A stretch of DNA of 64,000 nt, taken from positions 124,001-188,000 of the forward strand of contig JAODUP010000326.1 of NCBI GenBank assembly GCA_025642065.1, read 5' to 3'. Shown one piece after another: positions 12,978 through 26,049 of the stretch (within the stretch, counting starts at the first letter, position 1; each line of letters opens with the position of its first letter). The position numbers were made by a program, and so were the translations under genes. The notes under the pieces were generated by a model. That model worked only from the letters and a program-made list of their open reading frames with translations. It had not been told where the DNA came from and made no database searches. This DNA is from Paralvinella palmiformis. Taxonomy: Eukaryota; Annelida; Polychaeta; Terebellida; Alvinellidae.

Positions 12978-13046
<69 letters not shown>
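12978..13046 (+). repeat. (TA)n array
   Basis: About 68 bp of TA. A second array of about 46 bp lies at 13201-13246. Confidence 0.95.
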
Positions 13047-13048
<2 letters not shown>

Positions 13049-13197
13049 TTACGTAATTCCAAATTTCATCAACAAACATTTGATCTGTTTGACCGTGGTC
13101 GTCTTATTAGGGATATGAGGCTCTGTGGCTCCATGTGGCAATATGGCGGAATAGCTCTATTCACACCACCCCATCACCCCTTGAAAACTAACACGTG

Positions 13198-13249
<52 letters not shown>

Positions 13250-13825
13250 GTGATCTGTCACCTGTCCAGTGTACATGTTAACTGTCAGTTTCTATCTACA
13301 AGAGTGTCATCTCAGGAAATTAAAACTCAATACACCAGAAAACCTAATGATTTAAAGTAGAGTGAACTGGCTGATCGTGAATTGGAATGTGTGCTTCAGT
13401 GTGGGGAGGGGTATGTGTGGGTATGTGTCTGTGCGTGCGTGCGTGTGTGCATGCGTATCAATCAGGCCGACAAGTTCAATATCTAGGCGTTCCAGAATCA
13501 GTCTCTATCAGCCCCTATCAGTGTCCATCAATACCTATCAGTAATCTATCAGCCTATCAGCACTACATCATCATTGATCTTTCGTTAGCTAAGCTATCTG
13601 ATGACAACTTGAGTCTAGCTAAGCCCAGCCGTCTATGGCCTTACTACTATAATACACTATCTCATTATAGTAGCCCATTACCACACCCCATCACATCCCC
13701 TATTTATAACATCCAGATTATTTATTATAATACCGAATTACCATTACTCTCGTCCCATCTCACCAGATCTCAACATTATTCACTTGTCAATGGCCGTTAT
13801 AATTCCTAGTCGCTATATCTCACCG

Positions 13826-14320
13826 CAATGCCCCGCTGTGGTATATCCCATTACAATATCCCATTGTGGTATATCCCATTACAATCCCCACTGTGGTATA
13901 TCCGATTGGAAAGGGCCATTGTAGTATATCCCATTTCAATATCCCGCTGTGGTATATCTCATTGCAATGCCCCATTATGGCATATCCCATTTTAGTGCCC
14001 CACTGCGGTATATCCCATTACAATGCCCCACTGTGATATATCCCATTACAATGCCCCACAGTGGTATATCCCTTTACAATGTTCCACTGTGGTAAAACCC
14101 AGTATAATTCCCCGTCGTGGTATATGCCATTACATTACCCTACTGTGGTATATCCCATTATATTATCCCACTGTGGTATATCGCATTACAATGTAATAAG
14201 CATAATTATAAAACGTATAATGCCACATTGTAATGCCCCACTGTGGTATATCCCATCACAATGCCCCGCTGTGGTATATCCCATTACATTATCCCACTGT
14301 GGTATATCGCATTACAATGT
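13826..14320 (+). repeat. 28-bp minisatellite with a higher-order duplication
   Basis: The unit reads CCCCACTGTGGTATATCCCA followed by TTACAATG, about 14 imperfect copies. Near the end, a non-repeat tail (GTAATAAGCATAA...ATAAAAC) occurs twice, about 126 bp apart, so a larger block was duplicated. Confidence 0.88.
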
Positions 14321-15478
14321 AATAAGCATAACTATAAAACTTATAATAAATCGCTCTATTTCTCTAGGAGATGTTCAACTCGACCTCCGCATCCCATCGC
14401 ATGACAGACCCACAATGGAATCGTCCTTTACCATCCACCTATCCATACATACCCGATGAGCGAAGACCATCCCAGTACCCAATCGTAATACCCCATCGCA
14501 TCATCTTCTTTCTACGGCCCATTGTTCTAACAAGTTCATTAAGCAATTTATATTTAATCGACCCCTTCTGTGCTAACTGCAACAATTGACTAATCCAGTT
14601 GTAATTTGACGACGGGCTCTCGTCGTCATAAACCGATCATAACTTTTTATTAGTCGTGATTCCTATCATAAATCGACATAGAATAGAGGTAGGTCAATGG
14701 TTGATGGATGACTGATTGTCCGTAGACAATCGATATCGATCTGATTTTGCCATCAAACATATCTTTATCGATCCCCGATTGTGTAATCATCGTTACGGAA
14801 CACCAACAAAGTAAATCAACATTGTATTCGTATTACAAACGACCAAAATGGTTACCGAACAATAACTGTGTTTTTGTTTTGTAAATAGTACACGAGTTGT
14901 GTTAAGAAAACCGAATTATCTAACCGATTAAGGCTCATCACAATAATAATCATATCACTTTATATTTTAAAAGTAAACATTTGTCGTTATTCTGAAATGT
15001 TAATTATCATTATAACGTTTTCATTATTATAACCGTTATTATGAACCCTTAACGCTATAAACAGCACAATAATCCAATGTTCGTCTAGTTGTTAACCGTT
15101 CGGTGCACATTCGCTGCACAAAGTTTTATATGTTCGCTGTTTTTTTTTTAATCTATCGATTTATTAGTAAGTTTATTTCGGCCGATATTAGTCTACAAGT
15201 TGATGTCATGTTTATGTTACTGATATCGTCTCCTAGCATTACTCATTAGGTGAGATGTTGTCGTCACCTGTGTGATTAAAACACTGCATGATATCCGGCA
15301 AGGTGTGACTCTGTCACTTAGATTAATAGTGATCTTTATTGAATATCGATTGCTCCACTGATAGTATATCTATCACTTATTTATGTTATACCGATAACAT
15401 CTGGTTTAACCAAAGTCTGCTCCAGGCCGCCAATCATTCATTCAAATATTACACACCCCGTGTTCTATCTCTTTCTCT

Positions 15479-15480
<2 letters not shown>
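14320..15480. other. AT-rich gene-free stretch
   Basis: I see no coding, splice structure or repeats beyond short AT words. Confidence 0.5.
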
Positions 15481-15572
<92 letters not shown>

Positions 15573-15580
15573 TATACACA

Positions 15581-15626
<46 letters not shown>

Positions 15627-15677
15627 CACACACACATCTCTCTCACACACACACTCATAAACACACACTCTCTCTGA

Positions 15678-15753
<76 letters not shown>

Positions 15754-15860
15754 GCTGTTTGCCCGTGTGTGTCGCTGTTTGCCCGTGCGTGTCGCTGTGT
15801 GTGCGTGTGCGTGCGTGTATGCGTGCTTGTTTGCTAGCTTGCTTGCTTGCTTGCGTGTCC
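15481..15860 (+). repeat. Compound array (TC)n(TA)n(TC)n(CA)n(TG)n
   Basis: Successive dinucleotide arrays, ending with two TGTCGCTGTTTGCCCGTG units and GCTT repeats. Confidence 0.92.
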
Positions 15861-16080
15861 AGTGCCACCCACCAAAATCATGATATACAGATTCACTCCA
15901 TCAGTTGACATCCACCAACATCACTATGTATCACCCAATAACATCAATATGTATCACCCAATAACATCACTATTTGCCACCCATGAAGATCACAATGTAT
16001 CGTCTACCAACATCACTATGTGCCACCCAGCAACATCACTATGTAGCACACATCCACACAATCATATGTGTGTCACGTAC
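15860..16080 (+). repeat. Degenerate repeat of ACATCACTATGT words
   Basis: The words CACCCAATAACATCA and ACATCACTATGTGCCACCC recur about every 30-38 bp, around six copies. Confidence 0.7.
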
Positions 16081-16195
16081 ACTCTTCGACATACCACCGT
16101 CCCACATCTATATCTTGACCTCTCATACATCATCAAATCCAGTGATCGTAAACAAATAAGAAAAGTATGCAAGTTATGTTTTTATAAGTAATTTG

Positions 16196-16350
16196 TATAT
16201 GTTACAGTTAATCTGTATAATCAGGTAATATATATATTACCCGAAATTTTCGGGTAATCTGTGTTAAATATCAGTTAGCATTAGACGTATTACCTGTAAT
16301 TTCAGGTAATATACATATTACCTGATTATACAGATTAACTGTAACATATA
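16196..16350. mobile_element. Palindromic MITE with 46-bp terminal inverted repeats
   Basis: The first 46 bases (beginning TATATGTTACAGTTAATCTG) and the reverse complement of the last 46 differ at one position. The ends are flanked by TA, suggesting a Tc1/mariner-type TA target duplication. The interior has AGGTAATAT/ATATTACCT palindromes and no coding. Its core is also found in the composite repeats at 29522 and 46133. Confidence 0.85.
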
Positions 16351-17150
16351 TACTTATCAGCAAAGCGATTTAGATTTAACTTAGTTTTATTTATCACATC
16401 CGATTTGAATTTTAAAAAAAACCCTTTTCTTCAAATACAAAATATACGTCATCTATGACGTCGGCGTTTGCTGTTCGTTCCAACGAAGTTAGAAAAAGGG
16501 GAAACAGTGTGGGTTAGTTTCGAAAGAAAGGGTCTATTATTGATTGTACAATAGAATAAGCTCAATAGACTGTCTATAACATATCAAAACACCTTTATAA
16601 TGTATTGATGAAGGTTTTTGGTTTTGCTCGTTTGTTATTTTTTATCGTATTTTTATTTATTGCTTACTTAAGAGAGAGAGAGGAGGGGGAGGGGGCGTTA
16701 CTGTATTTCCACGGTTGATGCAATCCAGAATGGTACCGCAATAACTGCGTGTTCGTTCCGGATTCTGTACGATGGAGATAATGCTTTAATGGTTTAGGTT
16801 ATTCTTTGATCATTCCAATAATAAAACTGACATTTTTATAACGTAAAATAATTTGTTTACAGAGAGAGGGGGAGAGGGAGAGATGGCGTGGAGTGGGAGA
16901 GAGGGGAGAGAGAGGGGGGGAGGTGCGGGTGGTTGGATATATATTACTCTAGGTGTGTTCGTCTGTTGGTACTCGGCACAATGAACGAATGATACTGGCT
17001 GGGTGTTGTTGGGTGGCACAATCAGATGTGAATGACTTGTTTATGGTGAAGTAGGGTGGTAACTAGTTGTATGCGCGAATGGTACATTGTGATTTAGACA
17101 GATGTTAGATGAGGGTACGTGATAGAACCGCATACTATTGTTTATATGTT
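16350..17150. other. Gene-free stretch
   Basis: AT-rich with purine-rich GA runs at 16672-16695 and 16861-16925. No gene is seen. Confidence 0.5.
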
Positions 17151-17155
17151 ATTTG

Positions 17156-17296
17156 TGCGTGTGCGTGCGTGCGTGCGTGCGTGCGTGCGTGTCGTGCGTG
17201 CGTGCGTGGGTGCGTGGGTGCGTGGGTGCGTGCGTGCGTGCGTGTGGGTGCGTACGTGCGTGGGTGTGTACGTGCACGTGGATCTGTGCCTAACTG

Positions 17297-17350
<54 letters not shown>
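17156..17350 (+). repeat. (GTGC)n-type array followed by (TA)n
   Basis: About 120 bp of GTGCGTGCGTG with GGGT variants, then about 52 bp of TA. Confidence 0.9.
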
Positions 17351-17352
<2 letters not shown>

Positions 17353-17554
17353 AGATATTATAGACGGAGATGATGATGATAGTAAGAAGGTTGGATTTGG
17401 AACGGGAAAGAAAACTGATGATATATTTAGTTTTTATCTTTAGATAAGATTTATAGAGACACGGGAAGTTATAAGGATATGGTTATTAATGATGTCCGTT
17501 ATAACTCTGTCCTCTATCTCTCTCCCTGCCTCCATTCGCCCTCCCCCCTCTCTC

Positions 17555-17590
<36 letters not shown>

Positions 17591-18440
17591 CTCGTCTCAA
17601 CCCCCCCCCTTCTATCTCTCTATCACTTCCCCATTTCGTGGCCAATCAATAAATTATAACACGATTCATCAATCGCCCGTTGAACAACGAACGACACAGC
17701 CGCGTCGAAATGGTGCTTGACACTCACTAAAGCGTCACGTGTTCGAGTCTTATCAATACCGCCACGAACTGGGAGGGGGGGTTGTTTCGTTCTGGAGAGA
17801 TGGGGAAAAAACCCGGGGGAAGAGTTGAAGGAGATGGATCGCTGTGTCTCCGAATGGCGCGTTCCGTGCTCGAAATGCCTCCCGCTACATGCCCTCTAGG
17901 GAGCGGGGGGAGAAATGGAGGAATGCCCCTCTTTGACGGCGCCGCGAAAAAAAACCGCCACATCTCACACAAGTCAACGGCTGCTGGACAAACACCCGTA
18001 AAAATGTGTTTAACTATGAAGACGGGCAGGGCTGGGAAACGAACATTCCGGGCCGACTCGACCTCCCGGTAGACATTCTGTACAAAAATCGGTAACAATA
18101 CGGCATGTATGGCTACAAACCGAACGTTCGGAGCCAGTACCGGCTGTCCTTTTGACTACTGGCTCCGCGAATTCGTTCACTTCACGCCGAAGCTTTAACG
18201 GAAGCTAGGCGATTTATCACAGATGATTTATCAGGAGACATCTCGTATGGCATAATATTGTTAAATATTTACCTTGACGAAGATATATTGTTAAGGTTGT
18301 CCCATCGTATAGGCCGAGACAGTATCTCCAATCCCCGCCCCCCCCCCCTCCCGATGTCATACAGCATCTTTAGTGACAGGAAATCAACAATCGTAACATC
18401 CGATGTTTGTTATATACGGCCATCCAGAGGGATATATTAT
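17350..18440. other. Gene-free stretch with a GC-richer part
   Basis: TC/CT-rich 17512-17635, a tRNA-like fragment near 17700-17760 (GTGTTCGAGTC), and a GC-rich part to 18070 that is open in several frames with no recognised product. Confidence 0.45.
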
Positions 18441-18453
18441 CTGAAATATTTGT

Positions 18454-18454
<1 letters not shown>

Positions 18455-18546
<92 letters not shown>

Positions 18547-18680
18547 TTTGCGCGCGCACGCAAATTATAGATCCCAGCATGAAAACTCTCTTCTCCTCTT
18601 AAATCAAACCACGGAAAAGTCTTTCAGCAATTTTATTCGCAACACGCATTCTCTCTCAAACACACACACACACACAAACA

Positions 18681-18734
<54 letters not shown>

Positions 18735-18746
18735 ATCAAGTGTTCT

Positions 18747-18800
<54 letters not shown>
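18455..18800 (+). repeat. (TG)n, then (CA)n(GA)n, then (TA)n
   Basis: About 90 bp of TG, a 110-bp spacer, CA and GA runs, then TA to about 18800. Confidence 0.92.
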
Positions 18801-18802
<2 letters not shown>

Positions 18803-19985
18803 TGTTTCTGAACAACCGACTACAAATACAATATGCTATCAATAAACCTAGTAGAGATTAGTATAACATGTTGTTGTGCTCATATTCCTCATCAATATTA
18901 TCAAATTATTAACTGGTGATCATCTAAACACATCACCATCAGAAATGTTATCATCGGGAATATTTCGCGAACACCTTTCTTCGCCGCGATTAGAATGCGG
19001 CTGATTGATAGAGTGTTATGGCTTAGACAACTAGCTCTCAGTTCGATGATTCTGACCTCCAATCTCCCGAAATGTAGCTCATATATCATGGTTACTGTCG
19101 ACAGGTTCGTGATTGACCTAGTGTAAGGATTGTCATTGTTGTTGGAGTCATTGGAGATGGCGGCTGTGTGTTGTTGTTGTTGTTGTGGTGGTGGTGGTGG
19201 TGGTGGTGGTGGTTGTGGTGTTGTTCTGACTGTTAGTTTGACATCATCAATCATCATCCCCCGTGTGTCTCCTGTTTCTCATCACCATCATCATCATCAA
19301 CATCACCGACTAGTGATCGTTTCGTTTGGGTTAGACACTTGTCACATGTGGTATATGTGGCCTAGACACTACTGGCTAAGAAAACGATTTCATATCGCCG
19401 AAGCCTATTACTTGTACGGGTGAAACATCCCCCAAAGCATAACAAACATTGGGATCCGATTCCGCGGCCTGGATAGTTGCAACATAGAACGATATCAACT
19501 GTACCACGGTAGCGTCTCTCGTCTCCCAGACAGTATTATCTAACAGAGAGTACGTGACCTCTACGGCACTATTATATATGATGTTAACTCTTACTTCATA
19601 ATACAGTTAACCTCTATTTAATCCGACCGTTAAGCGGATAATGTGATAAGTCGGTTGATCGAGAGTCCGGATTATAAAGGTTTGCGGGACAGACTATTAG
19701 GTTAATATATGTGGGAATAACGGGCGGGGGGTTGTTCTTCGTAATTCGTTTATTAGATATACCGGTTAATAGATTGGGAGTTAGTCGGAAGTTGATTGGG
19801 AGAAAAACTGTTATCACTCTGTATCATAACGCATTGGACGTGGACGCGTGTGTGCATGCATGCATGCGTGTTTGCAGGCATTCCTGCGTGGATGCATGCG
19901 TGCTTATAAGCATGCGTGAAAGTGTGTGCGTCTATGTGTGCGTGCACGCTTACTTGCGTGCAAGTGCATGCGTGTGTTTTAATCG
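18800..19985. other. Gene-free stretch
   Basis: A (TTG)n/(TGG)n run at 19161-19215, a tRNA-like fragment on the minus strand near 19440-19515 and TGCATGCGTG-type sequence at 19850-19980. Confidence 0.45.
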
Positions 19986-19988
19986 TGT

Positions 19989-20107
19989 GTAATAAGGCAC
20001 GGACACAGATAATTGCGAAACGTGAATTCTTACTCTGGAAGATTCTTCAGGGGACTGAATCCAGAATGGCGATTGTTCAGGCTGTAATGTCTCACCAGTC
20101 CCTTTGT
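19989..20107 (+). repeat. Family D dispersed repeat followed by (TG)n
   Basis: AATAAGGCACGGACACAG, TGAATTCTTACTCTGGAAG, GGGGACTGAATCCAGAATGG and AATGTCTCACCAGTCCC in family order. It is followed at once by TCTCTC and (TG)n to about 20175. Confidence 0.8.
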
Positions 20108-20113
20108 GTCTCT

Positions 20114-20177
<64 letters not shown>

Positions 20178-20299
20178 TCGCGCGAGAGTGTGTGCGTGTG
20201 TGTGTACGTGCGTGTGTATGTGTGTGGGTGAGCGCGTATGTGTGTGATGACCATTAGGCGCTCATAAGGGCCCTCATACACACATCCAGATTGCATAAA

Positions 20300-21280
20300 T
20301 TTATATTATCATATTCAGTAACTACTGACATGTCATGGAGAGCAGCTGACGACAATCCCTTGTCGACAATAGCCATGATTTATAAACCGGAAAACTGACC
20401 ATAGCTGCCACATGACGTCATATCTACCATATGACGTTATGGTTCGTGTAAAAATTGAAAACTGAGTCTGAAAGAATATTTATTAGAATTATAGAGAAAT
20501 TGGTTAATTGCTAAAAACACTGTGTGTATATGTGCGTGCATGCGTGTGTGCGTGCATGCGTGTGCTTGTCCGACTGTCTGTCTGATTTTGAATCTCATGA
20601 ATGCTGATAACGTTTGAAACGTCGCTAATATAAAATTTCAGATTAACCGGGCCTGAAATCGGACTCCGGAAATTCGGTGGCGAACCCGTTTCGACATAAA
20701 CACATATTAAAAAAATCAATTTGATCATAACTCGACTTATTAAACACAATCACGTGATAATTTTTATCGTCATCGTTAATAGGCCTGCCATTGTTATCTA
20801 TTCTAGCCATAAAGGTATATTTTAAGTTATTAATAGCCTATAAGTATTACTCATAATTTATTAATCATTACGGTTAATGGAAACATGTTCGTGACAGTTA
20901 AGGACAATTTCGTTTTGTTTAAACAGCTACCGTCCCCAATCTGTCTTAAATGTCCGATTTATGTCGAGCCCACATAGACTTACAAATAACGATGTACACT
21001 TTATAAAGACCGATATTTAAATAAAATGGACAGTTTTGTTATCAAGAGAATTGCTCACTTTATCTTAGTCATGTTAGCATTTATTGATGTTAACGGCTTG
21101 TTATGAAATCTTAACCGTCCGAGTACTCTCTCGATTACTCTCTCGATTACGCTGTGGATTACTCTGTAATGCAACATTGATTTATATATCGCTTACAGTT
21201 TATAGAAAAGGTGTAGCTCTAATACTCAGATGAATTGATGCAATGGATTTATTAATATTCTGTGTAAATAATAATATTAA
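20300..21280. other. AT-rich gene-free stretch
   Basis: Only TGCGTGCATGCG-type words near 20525-20570 stand out. Confidence 0.5.
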
Positions 21281-21341
21281 ATACTACTACTACTACTACT
21301 ACTACTACTATTGCTGCTACTACTACTACTACTACTACTAC

Positions 21342-21379
<38 letters not shown>

Positions 21380-21455
21380 TTACTACTATTATTAATCCAA
21401 CTATTACTATTACTACTACTAATATTACTACTACTACTAATACTACTACTACTAC

Positions 21456-21494
<39 letters not shown>

Positions 21495-21512
21495 TATTAA
21501 TATTAATAATAG
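21281..21512 (+). repeat. (ACT)n/(AAT)n trinucleotide array
   Basis: About 215 bp of ACT and AAT blocks in alternation. All frames on both strands are open here and are artefacts. Confidence 0.93.
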
Positions 21513-22680
21513 GCTGTAACTCCATTGATAACGTAAACACACGATATTACACCGCCATGTTCCTGTTGTTGTTGTTTTTGTTTTGTATTAAAAACATTGT
21601 GATTAGTATAAATATAAGAAAGCCTTATTTACACTGTTGATAACCGGAAATGACGACTATTATTCTATCATGGCTTATAGTGTTTTGTTTCTTAGTCACT
21701 TCGTGTATAAACTTATTATCTAAAACCAGCTCCACTCTTCTAAGGACTTGTTATTCCGATTAGTGATGGCTCGTCTATGTCGAGTACGGGCGTGTACACA
21801 TCGCCAACATCCCCAGCCCCGACATGGAACTGTTTTTGTTTATATCTACGAGTTACAGGCTTATCATCCGCAAAAAATCCATTATCTCCCAACACCAGGT
21901 GGTCCTCTTATGAATCACTAACCCGTTATTACGCACGTCGCAGACCACCGGCCGGTTGGTGGATTCGAGCCGTGAACCTCTCAGTTCCTGGCCGGCCACA
22001 TTACCCAACGATCCATCGAGAGTGACCTTCAGCCATCCATTCATCACACGTAGATCGTCTGCAATAAAAATGTGTCAGTCACGTGATATCAAGCGTCACT
22101 AGGGCTAGTAATAGCGTCATAATAGGCCGTTAGGGTCTCAACATCGGATCCAGACCGATCCCTTCATCGGGGAATTTATAAAGGGGAAAATCCGGAATGT
22201 TACGGCGGCAGATTGTGCGGAACAGAAAGGATCCGGAGAAACGGTGGGATCTTTTGACCCACACGTTCTCTCCGCTGATGTTATACTATAGAATGGGCAT
22301 CGTTCCTGATGATAGCCAGTCTAAATATGGTAACATAATGATGATGATGGTGATGTTGTTGAAGATGATGACGATGATGATGACGACGACGACGATGATG
22401 AGTTCTGGAATTTTCCAATCTTGACGTCGGGTCGGTGTTCGAAAAAGATTGCGGAATTCAGAGATTTAAGAAAGTTTTAGATTTCTTGAATTTCCCCCCA
22501 AAACTTGCTCGAACAGGATTTTTTTATTTTCGTTTATTTTTGTAAAATAATCAATACGACATAACGGAGTGACGGCTACAAGAACCGGAAGCACCATTCA
22601 TCATGTCCACTGATCTTATCACGTGACAATGATGGAGCAATTATCCAGGTTTCGACTAAGAAAGCGAAGAATATTTCACA
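21512..22680. other. Gene-free stretch
   Basis: The tRNA-like fragment at 21893-22035 and a GATGAT/GACGAC run at 22337-22402. No gene is seen. Confidence 0.45.
21893..22035 (-). mobile_element. tRNA-like SINE fragment
   Basis: The minus strand shows a box A-like TGGATCGTTGGG and the box B GGCTCGAATCC. The remainder is diverged. Confidence 0.4.
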
Positions 22681-22684
22681 TTAG

Positions 22685-22740
<56 letters not shown>

Positions 22741-22780
22741 GGCGTGGTGTGTGTGTGTGCGTGTGTGCGTGCGTGTGCGT

Positions 22781-22866
22781 GGAATAAGGCACCAGTACAG
22801 AGAATAAGGCACCAGTACTGAGAGATGTATAATGTCTCACCAGTCCCTGGGTCGCCAAGCAACAAA
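22781..22866 (+). repeat. Family D dispersed repeat, internally rearranged
   Basis: GGAATAAGGCACCAGTACAG is duplicated in tandem, then jumps directly to AATGTCTCACCAGTCCC; the central 60 bp is missing. It is preceded by a GT-rich run. Confidence 0.75.
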
Positions 22867-22979
22867 ACTCTAAAAAGAGAACACATTACAACCGTGGTGT
22901 ATGATAGTAAAACACACAAGTCTGATTACGGCAGTTATCATCATGTTTGTATTAACGTCAAAGTTGCCCTATTGTACTC

Positions 22980-23046
<67 letters not shown>
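22980..23046 (+). repeat. (AAT)n array, possibly the 3' tail of the retrotransposon relic
   Basis: About 22 AAT units. On the minus strand they follow the reverse-transcriptase relic, as a microsatellite tail would. Confidence 0.85.
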
Positions 23047-23204
23047 GCAAGTATTTAATAACTGAAGTCCTCTAACGTGCCTTACATTTAAAACATATTT
23101 AAAACATCTTCTAAGCTCATATTGCACAAACACATTTTACACAAATACACCGCTTTTTAATATAAATAGGTTAATTTAAATAAGTGGGTTTTAAAAACCT
23201 TATA

Positions 23205-24310
23205 AACTATTTCTCTAATTGCTGCAGGTTTAATATGGTTCGGCAACTTCTTCTACAACATTGGTGGACCTGATGCTCGGAAGGGTTTAAATATAATGGG
23301 AAATAAATACGAAATAAATATAATATCATATCATTTTGGATCAGATCGCTTAGATAAAGTGGTGCCGTTCCACTCGGTACGTTGAATGTGTCAAACGGGA
23401 TCTCGTACAGTGATCTGAACCACCACACAGGAACCGAGTGCAGCTGGAACAAAACTGGTGTTATATGTTCTCTTTTGTGAGTGCGTGTCACCAGACGTGC
23501 AGCACGGTTCTGCACGCCCTGTGGGCGGTGTTTCAGAGAGAGGGGGGATATTATATAACAATGCATCGCCATGGTCCAGTCGGGAAATAACAATGGCTTG
23601 GAATAAAGTCTTGCATGTCTAATCATTTATGTACTTACGAATAAGTCGTACATTTGTATTTGATAATAACAAGACTTACATATAGAACCCGCCCGATTCT
23701 CCATTTCTAGAGTGTTATTCAATATAAGCCTGAGATTTATTTTACAGATCTGGAAGAATTTACACAGATGTTGCTTGGATTCGGTCTTATCCTTATTCAA
23801 GTTCGGCATGTTCTGTTCATCCAAGCACTAATGTCTGCAATACAAGCTTCAATTGAAGATGAAATATCATGCCATTTATCACATGACTTTAAAGTCATGT
23901 ATACTTATGTATAATCGGCATAACAATGATATTTAATATTATGCCGTTTAATAATTTCGCCAACTGGTTTTGTATACATACAGTAATTCTTTGGTCCTAA
24001 AACGGATCCCTGTGGTACACCAAAAGGAAGACCTACATCTGGTGATATTTTATCCGCTTCTGAAATACACTCAATTCTATCGGCAAGGTACGACTTCACC
24101 CGGTTAAGACCTTTTCGTTGATCCCTAATGACAATTTTAGACACTTCAGTGGTATCGGATGATCGATCACATCGAAAGCTGCAGATAAATTAAGCATAAT
24201 TAATCCAGCCATGCATGGATTCGTCTTCAAAAGCCTCAGCGATGTCACTATCCACTTTCAAGTGACCAGATTCTGTTGAAGAGTTCTACAATGAGCAGAC
24301 TGGTAACTAC
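23205..24310 (-). mobile_element. Decayed non-LTR retrotransposon reverse transcriptase (CR1/Jockey-like)
   Basis: Read on the minus strand, broken frames show reverse-transcriptase landmarks in the right order: LSAAFDVIDHP (about 24190-24155), LPFGVPQGSVLGP (about 24030-23990), YADYT in place of YADDT (about 23920-23906), then VQNRAARLV (about 23520) and TAPLYLSDLI (about 23360). Several stops and frameshifts separate them, and the second catalytic Asp of the YADD box is replaced by Tyr. It is a 5'-truncated, inactive copy. A (ATT)n run at 22980-23045, about 160 bp past the end, may be its 3' tail. Confidence 0.88.
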
Positions 24311-24865
24311 CACTGTCTTCAAAGGTCAGGTGTCATGAACCGACTACGATTAAAAATAATAGGTTAATTGCTATTTAAAAACTAGCATCTGTGCTAAATA
24401 AGACCGTTATGGCGATGGTTTGGTGGCTGGTATAACTATATATTAACACTATCAAACCAGACCTATTGTCTATTATGCAAACTATATAGCTATAATAACG
24501 TCATTAAATGTTATTTATGACAAACAGACTACAGCTAGCCTTATATATCATAGTACAGATTGGACATAACTGGACTTAAGATAGATCATTCTATTCCCAC
24601 TTAGCCACTATAAGGTGAGTTATATATATGTGTATAAACTGATGACTTAGTGTACCTCTTGGTGATACAGAAGTCGTTGTTCATAATTCAGTCCCTAGAT
24701 GAATCACAGAGAAGATGTGATCAACGAATTATCTGCGCCAGGACACTTTGTTCTCCTGTCCTGCTCAGTAATTGGGTAAGTTCAAAGGGTCACGAATTTG
24801 CAGGTTGTCCCTTGACGAACTGTCCGAAAAGTAATGTTATTAGCCAATGTATTATATAAGTCTAT

Positions 24866-24868
<3 letters not shown>
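24310..24868. other. Gene-free stretch upstream of the retrotransposon relic
   Basis: AT-rich. The relic does not visibly extend here, consistent with 5' truncation. Confidence 0.45.
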
Positions 24869-24930
<62 letters not shown>

Positions 24931-24932
<2 letters not shown>

Positions 24933-25060
24933 CGCCTCCATAACCTAACTGATAGCGATGGTCGCTACAGATCTAAAACACCTGGGTTCAAACCCTCGCC
25001 GGATTATTTCAGAAGGGTCTTTCATTACCTTGTGAGTTCGTTCGACCCATTTAACCGAGA
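24931..25060 (+). mobile_element. Diverged SINE family A copy
   Basis: GCGCCTCCATAACCTAACTG head, GGGTTCAAACCC box B and an eroded body ending GTTCGACCCATTTAACC. A (TA)n array (24868-24928) directly precedes it. Confidence 0.75.
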
Positions 25061-25131
25061 GAAGTGTTATATATGCTTTCTTATAAACGTATATAATAAA
25101 TATTATAATCATTATAATCATTATATTACAT

Positions 25132-25318
25132 GATGATGATTGATGTTTTACGGCCACTTTTGTGTACGAGGTAGGCTAAATGGGCCGAGCGACCTCCAAT
25201 GGTAATGAGACGAAGTGAAAGACGAAACAACCTTCAGATATGCCCACGCCGGGATTCGAACACGGGTGGTAGTGATCTGTGGTCCATCACGCTGCCGCTA
25301 GACCACGGAGGCGCCCTA
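25132..25318 (-). mobile_element. tRNA-derived SINE, family A
   Basis: Full-length and well preserved: GGCGCCTCCGTGGTCTAGCG head, GTGTTCGAATCCCGG box B, body and ATCATCATCA tail. It forms an inverted pair with the diverged copy at 24931-25060. Confidence 0.9.
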
Positions 25319-25319
25319 G

Positions 25320-25974
25320 GGTAATGTTTGTACTATTGTTCGAGGGACGAACCTTAAATCAGGTACGAACCTAACCGAACAGACACCGAACAGCCGTCGT
25401 CCTAAAAACTGTAACAATACAGAGCTCATAGAAACGCTCGATAAACGTATTTTTGTGACGTATGACGAAAAACAACACAAAACCCGGTTGCTTAATTAAG
25501 CAAATAAGCTGAATAAATCCTGGTAAAGCTTTCTCCGGCAGGTTTTCCAAAGCTTATCGACTGCTATTCACGTTTCGTATAAAAACTGATATTTTTACTG
25601 TCAAAAAAGCATTTGTTTGTTTGTTTTTTAATCAAATAGATGAAATATTTATATGCCATCAGTTTTTCATTTGTTGGTAAAGTTCTCCTAAAAGAAGCCG
25701 TAATATAGATGTCAGAGAATTGTACTTGTTATTTTTATACCAATCGACAGGTGAGATTTATAGGGGTTATATTATTATTTTCAACAATTTCAAGCATGTT
25801 CTTATATAATGTGAACGATTATTTAATAATGATGTCCTGCAATGATGGTGATGATCAAATGACGTACGTAAAGAAATAATTAACTGTTTCCTTTAATGAA
25901 TGGAATTTTTTTACGGATACACACACCCCAAACCCATGCACACCACGTGTGTGTGTGTGTGTGTTATGTGTGTG

Positions 25975-26049
<75 letters not shown>

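Noticed and set aside
24834..25133. 99-codon plus frame
   Set aside because: It crosses a (TA)n array and a SINE, so it is not a gene.
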